Source of the DNA: Pleodorina starrii
Lineage: Eukaryota; Chlorophyta; Chlorophyceae; Chlamydomonadales; Volvocaceae
Length of the DNA stretch: 64,000 nucleotides
NCBI GenBank assembly: GCA_030267565.1
Contig: BRXU01000022.1
Coordinates: 206,001-270,000 of the forward strand
Direction of reading: 5' to 3'
Below, piece by piece: positions 58,603-64,000 of this stretch (the first letter of the stretch is position 1; every line of letters begins with the position of its first letter). The notes beneath the pieces are model-generated. The model was not told the origin of the DNA and ran no database searches. It worked only from the letters and a program-made list of their open reading frames with translations. The position numbers and the translations under genes are program-made.

Positions 58603-59022
58603 TCACGCGACAGCGACAACACCCGCGATGGAGAGGTAACACGCACGAGTGGAAATGCGCTGATCTAGGTTAGTCACGATGTTACCAGTGCACGGTTCAA
58701 GGGGGCGAGTGGGCAAGCGGGCGTGTCATCAGTCGATGATAACGTCCTCGTCGTGGGTGTATTCGCGAGCGCAATTTGAGTGGTGCACATATGATCAATA
58801 AAACTAACTGCAATCCTCGCCAGTCCTTATTTTCGGCACGAGCAGTTTGCCCGTATTACACACGTCCGTGCATCGTGGATCCTGTGGGGTCGCGAAGCAA
58901 AGCACTCGGCACCCGCACTCGACACCCCATCAAGCATAAGTGTTTAAAACTGAATTTATGTTGTGACGCCCTCATTTCGCGCCGTGACTCTCCTTTCGCT
59001 ACCTTGTTTACAACGCCCCACC
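58603..59022. promoter_or_regulatory. divergent promoter between DUF1279 gene and SRP14
   Basis: Only 420 bp separate the two start codons, which face away from each other, so both promoters and 5' UTRs must be here. The stretch is AT-richer than the window average. It probably acts as a bidirectional promoter; no specific factor site was recognised. Confidence 0.5.
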
Positions 59023-59322
59023 ATGGTCCTTTTAGAGTCGGATCCCTTCCTTAATGAACTGCACAAGATGTATGATCGCAACAAGTCAGGAACGGTCTGG
59101 GTAACGATGAAGCGCACGAACATGAAGCCGCGGAAAAGCAAGAAGCCAAACCCCAAGGCGGAGTACGTTTGCCTCATCCGGGCGAACGACGGCAAGCGTC
59201 ACATATCGACAACTGTCAGCGCAACGCAGTACGCCAAGTTCTCGCAAAGCATGGTGATCATCATGAAGGGAGCAATGGCGGACACGCTGAAGAAAAAGGA
59301 GAAGAAGAAGGACAAGCAGTAG
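59023..59322 (+). CDS. SRP14: signal recognition particle 14 kDa subunit
   Basis: Single exon of 99 aa. SRP14 pairs with SRP9 on the Alu domain of SRP RNA and slows translation elongation while a secretory nascent chain is brought to the ER. The start MVLLESDPFLNEL is the family's characteristic N terminus, preceded by a good context (CCACCATGG). The internal TVWVTMKR, EYVCLIRANDGKRHISTTV and the Lys-rich C terminus (LKKKEKKKDKQ) all match. Length is close to that of plant and fungal homologues (about 95-120 aa). The frame is open upstream, but its first ATG lies in the 5' leader and would add a non-family extension. The gene has no introns. Confidence 0.93.
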   Translation: MVLLESDPFLNELHKMYDRNKSGTVWVTMKRTNMKPRKSKKPNPKAEYVCLIRANDGKRHISTTVSATQYAKFSQSMVIIMKGAMADTLKKKEKKKDKQ

Positions 59323-61566
59323 AGACACCTGCCGTAATTGGGAGTCCCACGTAGCCGCGGAAGGCCAACGCGGTGCACCGCCATACTACAGTGCTCGGCG
59401 GCGGGTTATGTACGAGCATGGCGAGTACGACGTGCTGTGAATCAGCTGCTTGGGCGGCGACATGCCGTGTGAGAACGCGCTAATCCCCGTGTAGGGAGCC
59501 GGGCCAGGGAATCCTGGCCTGATGCGCCAAGGAATCGTGCCCTGATGCGTTGCTGGCGCGGGTCCCGTGCGGTTGCGCGTGATAACGACGGCGGGTGTGG
59601 TGCACACGCGCTTTGACCGGAAGCAGCGAAGGAACTCGGAGCTTTTGCATGGCTGGGTTGTTGTGCATTGCATAGCGCAGGACATGGTGTAGCCTCATAT
59701 GGGGTCGCCACATACGCCTCCCGGCTGCCCAGGAGGCGTAGTCAGGGCCTACGTAGTAGGCTACTTTGGAAGGTGTTTCTGTGGGAAGCGCCTGCGCCGG
59801 GGATCCCTCAGTTCTACGGTGGTGCGATGAGCGGCTGGACTGACTCAGCCGCGTGTGTGCCGCGTGTGGACTGTGGACTGACTGGTGCATTACCGCCGCT
59901 CACGGGCCGGGTGGTATGCCCGCTAGCGTCCGTAAGGCACGCAGCACGCTTTAACACATGCCCAGGGCGCGGCGGCCTCAGCAGCAGCAGCGGCGGCAGC
60001 GGCGGCAGCAGCGGCTGCATCTGCATCCCGCCTTTCGGAGCCTGGGCTGAATGAGGTGGATACTGCGTGCTCTTGGCGCGCGGCGCTGTGTGTCGCCCTA
60101 GGGGAGGGGTACAGGCATTCGACATGTGGTGATGAAGAGGTAGACGGCACCGGGGTTGAGTCTGTGGCAGTGGGTTCGGAATGGTCGCTCGGAGGGAGGA
60201 GTCAAGAGGGCCAGCTGGCCGTGCACCGCCGGGGTGGTGCGTCGTGGCCTAGATGGCTGCCTGCCACCGGGGTTGTTCCGGCCTTGCGATGATATTGCCG
60301 GAACAGTTGTCTGGCAGCCGTTTTCATTTGTGTATGTGTGCTTGGAAAGCTTATGCTGCGTTGCAGTTGCGCCGGGCTTGTGGTTATGACCTGAATTGGG
60401 GACGGTCAAGTGGCCGCAAGTGGTGCCAGGTGGTGGCCGATTGCCGCTACCTCGCAGTTTACGATCCTTTTTGTTTGTGCGGTGTATCGGCTGCATTGTA
60501 ATTAAACGTCGGTGCGGGCCACACACCGGCATTCACACTGTCGTGTGCATCCGCCATGCCTGGCACGGCGGTGCAGGGTGCTTCTCGTGGGACCAGGGGG
60601 CCTCACGATTCCCGCACGTCAGTGAATCGATGGTGAATCGGCTGGGTGGGTTGGCTGGCGGCTCGAGCGCATGTCGTGGTATCCGTCTCGTGCCGCCGGG
60701 CTTCCTTTCCGTGGCCGTGGCCGTGCTTCCTTCCCGGGCGGGGGCGACAACTCATTGGAGCCTGGCAGATCGTGCAGCAGAACGACCCGTGGCTGGCAGC
60801 AGCGGCCGGAGTGGCGCCCCTAGGGCGGGTGTAGCAGCAGCAGCGGGCTTTACCGGTATGGGGCCAGGCAGTCAAATGCATGAAGCCAAAGGCTCGGGCG
60901 TCCCAGCTATCAGCGAACGCACGTCAGCTCCCGCTCGTGCAAGAAAGACCGCTCGTGCAACTGCCGGGCCGTGCACGCGCCCCAGTGTGGCGTCACACAG
61001 GGGATGGGTGTGCAGGTGGCACTGAGCTGCGCAGCCCAGCGTCGGCAGAGTGTTCCCCGGCTTGGAGCGTCAATGTACCAGCGTCCGTGGCATGGCTGAA
61101 GCGCCGGTGAAGCCGGGGTGGGGGTCCCCTGTGGAGGGCGCTCACACCCTTGCACCCACGCCGCCCTTTCCACCCCCCTTCAGTGTCCTGGCCGCCCCGG
61201 CCAAGTTGGTAATCCGCGCTGCAGAGACGCGACCGGCTTCATATGAAGCTGCATACTTCGTCACCGGTTACTAAACTGCATTGGCCGGTCGATGACAACC
61301 TCGAACGGCCCGAGGCAGTGCTCAGGCTCCGGTCTGCGGTTTCCAACGGTTAGCTCTATCTCGACCTTTATCGAGAACGACCATTCATATACTCGAGGCA
61401 TGCAGAAAACATTTGTATATGGATTGTCCCGTTGTTTGCAGGCCAGGCAAATACACCAGGTCGATGGGGTTCGGTTTGTGGGCCTTGTGCGAGTAAAATT
61501 GCCAGCGGCAGGTCTGGAGAGACGCTTTGCTTCGGCGCAGTGCTACACTCATCACTCATAACAAAA
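59323..61566. other. SRP14 3' flank and TEF30/MET1 promoter region
   Basis: No coding gene was recognised between the two plus-strand genes. A plus-strand TGTAA at 60497-60501 is the first clear poly(A) signal after SRP14, which would give a 3' UTR of about 1.2 kb. The right part should hold the TEF30/MET1 promoter. A (CAG/CGG)n run lies at about 59980-60015. Confidence 0.4.
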
Positions 61567-63092
61567 ATGCTGGCCAGCAAGCCCGCCGTTCGCCGTGAGG
61601 TGGTCAACACCGTTAGCGCGCTCCCTTGCGCGACGATGGTGCGGCCCATCGCCCGCTGCCCGAGCGACAGGTCAGTCGCTGCTTGTTGCATAGCCCCATC
61701 CATCTCTCTGGCAAGTAGAACCAACATCTACTTGATGATGCTGCAGGCCGATGGCGTCGTTTGCGGTCGCTCCGGCTGTCCCCAAGGTATGTGTGGGTGA
61801 ATATCCTTCTATGAAACCGACAGCAGTTGTGCCAATCCGCTCGGCCTACATTGTTCATCAGCATAACATGTGATCAATGAAACCCACAGGCTCTGGCGAG
61901 GCGCCACGTCCTGATGCAGGCTCAGGCTGGCACCAAGGCTGGCGCTGCTCCCGCGACCACCGAGGAGGAGTACATTGAGGTAAGCACATGTTTCCATTCT
62001 CCAACGAAATAACTGGGGCCTCCGCCTGGTGGCTCGCGAGGCATCAGACTTAACCCTCGCTGCCTGCATGGCGCCCTGAATGCCCGCAGCTGGACCTGCC
62101 GAAGCCCCTGGGCTTCAAGTTCGCCCGCGGTAACGATGGCGGTGCGTACATCATCGATGTGAACCCGAAGCTGGGCAACGTCGACCCCCGCGTCCAGGCA
62201 AGCGGGGCCCGGAGTGGGGAGGGTGGGACCGCATGGCCTGTGCTTGTCTCTATAATCTCCCCCGGCTAACGGGTCCTACTCAGAACTGGTCCCCCCGGAC
62301 TGCGTGACCTGCCCCTGCTCTTTTAACTTTTGTGCCCATGCCTCCGGCAGTAATATGAAATGTGCTACTCACCCGTCCCTCTCTGCCGTGTTTGTGTGCT
62401 TCACAGCCCGGCGACAAGATCGTGCTGATCAGCGCGTCGTTCGGCTCGGAGGTGTGGAAGGCTGAGAACTTCGGCCAGGTGCGTCTGCACCTCAGTCTCC
62501 CTCTGGGTCGGCCGCCATGGGGGAGCGGGGGAGGTTGGGAAGGAGGTACCCCATCCCCCCACGGCACCGGCACAACCCCTACCCCGTTGGCGGTCCGATC
62601 CGGTGCCGTTCGCCGCTATCCGGACGACCCACATCGAACATGCGGCCGCAATTGACGCCTGGCTGCTCCTTCCGCGCGAATCCGCCGGCCCGGTTCTAAA
62701 GTCATGGCTCGTTTCCGGAGGCCTGTTGTGCCGTGACGGGGATGTCGAGTGGCAGTGCTTTAATAAACATGGCGGGGCGGGGCAGCGAAGGGGAGACCTG
62801 GCTTTCGCACAAGGCCCGGGATCCGGGGCCCGGGACCCGCACACAGAGCCTGTTGGCCCTGACTCTGGTGGCCCCGGAAGAGCCACACCGCGCGTCCCAA
62901 CGCTCCGCACCACCTGCCAATTCCTCTTCCAAGAACCCAAACCGTTTCCATTCGCGCAGTCCTTGACGCGACGCTTCGTTCCCCCCTTTTTCCCCTCCCT
63001 TTCCTCCACAGATCATGTACGCCATCCGCACCCGCAGCGGCACTGTGTACATGAAGCTGAAGCGCAACTTCGGAGACCTCAGCGCTCTCGAG
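61567..63092 (+). CDS. TEF30: TEF30/MET1-type thylakoid PDZ protein (5' part; continues past window)
   Basis: Six exons: 61567-61670, 61747-61786, 61890-61979, 62090-62197, 62407-62478, 63012-63092. All are phase-consistent; the rest of the gene lies beyond the window. The first about 55 residues are a chloroplast transit peptide ([13 protein letters not shown]..., ...[14 protein letters not shown]). A PDZ domain follows: [70 protein letters not shown]. This is collinear with Arabidopsis MET1 and Chlamydomonas TEF30, which bind PSII cores on stromal thylakoids and assist PSII repair and supercomplex assembly. The expected C-terminal TPR repeats should follow. Exon 4 ends in CAG|GCAAGC, a GC-AG intron. 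The intron after exon 6 extends to beyond 63,700. Confidence 0.9.
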
Positions 63093-63712
63093 GTGGGTGC
63101 CTGGCTGCCTCCCTGCCTGCCTGGGCCAGCTGCCTGGGTGGAGCGCGGGGCGGCAGGGGCGCGGGGCGGAGGCTGAGGGTGGCAGGGCGGGATGCCAGGG
63201 TCCCCAGCGGGCGGGTGACCGCGCAGGGACGGACAGCCCTGGATTCGGGTGAACGGCAGCAGGAGCTTGAGCCATGGGGCTCAGGCCGGGGTTTGGAAGG
63301 GGTAAGCGGGGGCTCCGGGAGCAGCGGGCTTCGGACTTGTGGGAGGCGGAAGAAGCATCCATCTAGTGTGGAGGGAATACGCGTTGTGGGGTCCCACAGG
63401 AGATGGTGCTGGGGCGGAGGGGGCTTTGGGAAGGGAACGAGGTGAGCTTCGGGGCTGGGGTAGTGGGCATGAGATGATGTGCTCGCGCGGGCCTGGCGGG
63501 GTGGCCTGGCACGGGGAGGAGGTTTTGGGGGCAGCGAGAGACGGAGGGTGGTGGTCGCCGTGTCGCCGTGGCCGACTTGCGGTCCGGCGCGGCTGAGGGG
63601 TGTTGAGCTGCTGCTGCTGCTGTGTATGGCGGTGGTGGCGGTGGGTCAGCGCCGCATGATGTGCTGCGGGAGTCGCGGCCTTGGCAGGAGGGGGGAGCGC
63701 AGGGGCCCCGCG

Positions 63713-63786
63713 CGGCAGCCAGGCCAGACCAGGCCAGGCCAGACCAGGCCAGGTCAGGCCAGACCAGGCCAGGTCAGGCCAGACCA
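63713..63786. repeat. CAGGCCAGACCAGGCCAGGT minisatellite in a TEF30 intron
   Basis: About three units of roughly 25 bp built from AGGCCAGACC and AGGCCAGGTC lie in the last visible intron of the TEF30/MET1-like gene. Confidence 0.85.
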
Positions 63787-64000
63787 GTCGGTCGCTGCAG
63801 TGCGCCGAGCCACGGGGGGCACACGGTGCGCGCAGCCTGGGCATGCAGGTTGAGCGGCCTCCTGGACTGCCAGGCCAGGCCGTGCCGACCGAAAGCACGC
63901 GGACCGGAAGGCCGCGCCGACGGGAAGACCAGGAAGGCCGCGAAGGGGCTTTCCTGGACCTCCCGGTGCCGGCGGTGCGGCTCAAGGATGGCTGCTGTGA

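Overview
The window reads as nuclear DNA of a volvocine (Chlamydomonas/Volvox-type) green alga. The evidence is high GC; genes split into many short exons by GT-AG introns; coding insertions of Ala, Gly, Gln and Pro; TGTAA-type poly(A) signals; and a plant/algal gene set (zeta-carotene isomerase, an ETG1/MCM-BP homologue, a CDPK-like kinase, a TEF30/MET1 homologue). Exons were assigned by hand from reading frame, splice dinucleotides, phase continuity and family resemblance. Most junctions keep phase exactly; uncertain ones are flagged.

Layout from left to right. (1) 266-474, minus: first coding exon of an NDR-type AGC kinase that runs off the left edge. (2) 2846-13220, minus: 16-exon ABCG half-transporter (about 1465 aa) with an EGF-like, Cys-rich N-terminal region. 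(3) 14311-15875, minus: 5'-truncated, frameshifted LINE-type reverse transcriptase. (4) 16013-16875: foldback element whose arms carry fragments resembling a tyrosine recombinase. (5) 18977-20065, minus: single-exon 15-cis-zeta-carotene isomerase. (6) 22069-27904, minus: MCM-binding protein, with two E2F-consensus sites about 100 nt upstream. (7) 29952-32402, minus: nine-exon PP2C phosphatase with an N-myristoylation start. (8) 36386-50029, minus: 19-exon CDPK-like kinase of about 1640 aa, with a very long insertion before four degenerate EF-hands. (9) 51330-55498, minus: large MYND-finger protein. (10) 57845-58602, minus: DUF1279/FAM210-like membrane protein, divergent from (11) SRP14 at 59023-59322, plus. 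(12) 61567 to beyond 63092, plus: TEF30/MET1-type PDZ protein of the thylakoid, running off the right edge.

The genes are unrelated housekeeping, signalling and chloroplast genes, not a cluster. Ten of the eleven protein-coding loci before TEF30 lie on the minus strand, SRP14 being the exception. The accessory part of the window is 14.3-16.9 kb (retroelement plus foldback). Introns are rich in microsatellites, minisatellites and a recurring short motif. The most interesting points are the enlarged CDPK-like kinase with EF-hands that look unable to bind calcium, the foldback element, the paired E2F sites in front of MCM-BP, and the intronic dispersed motif.
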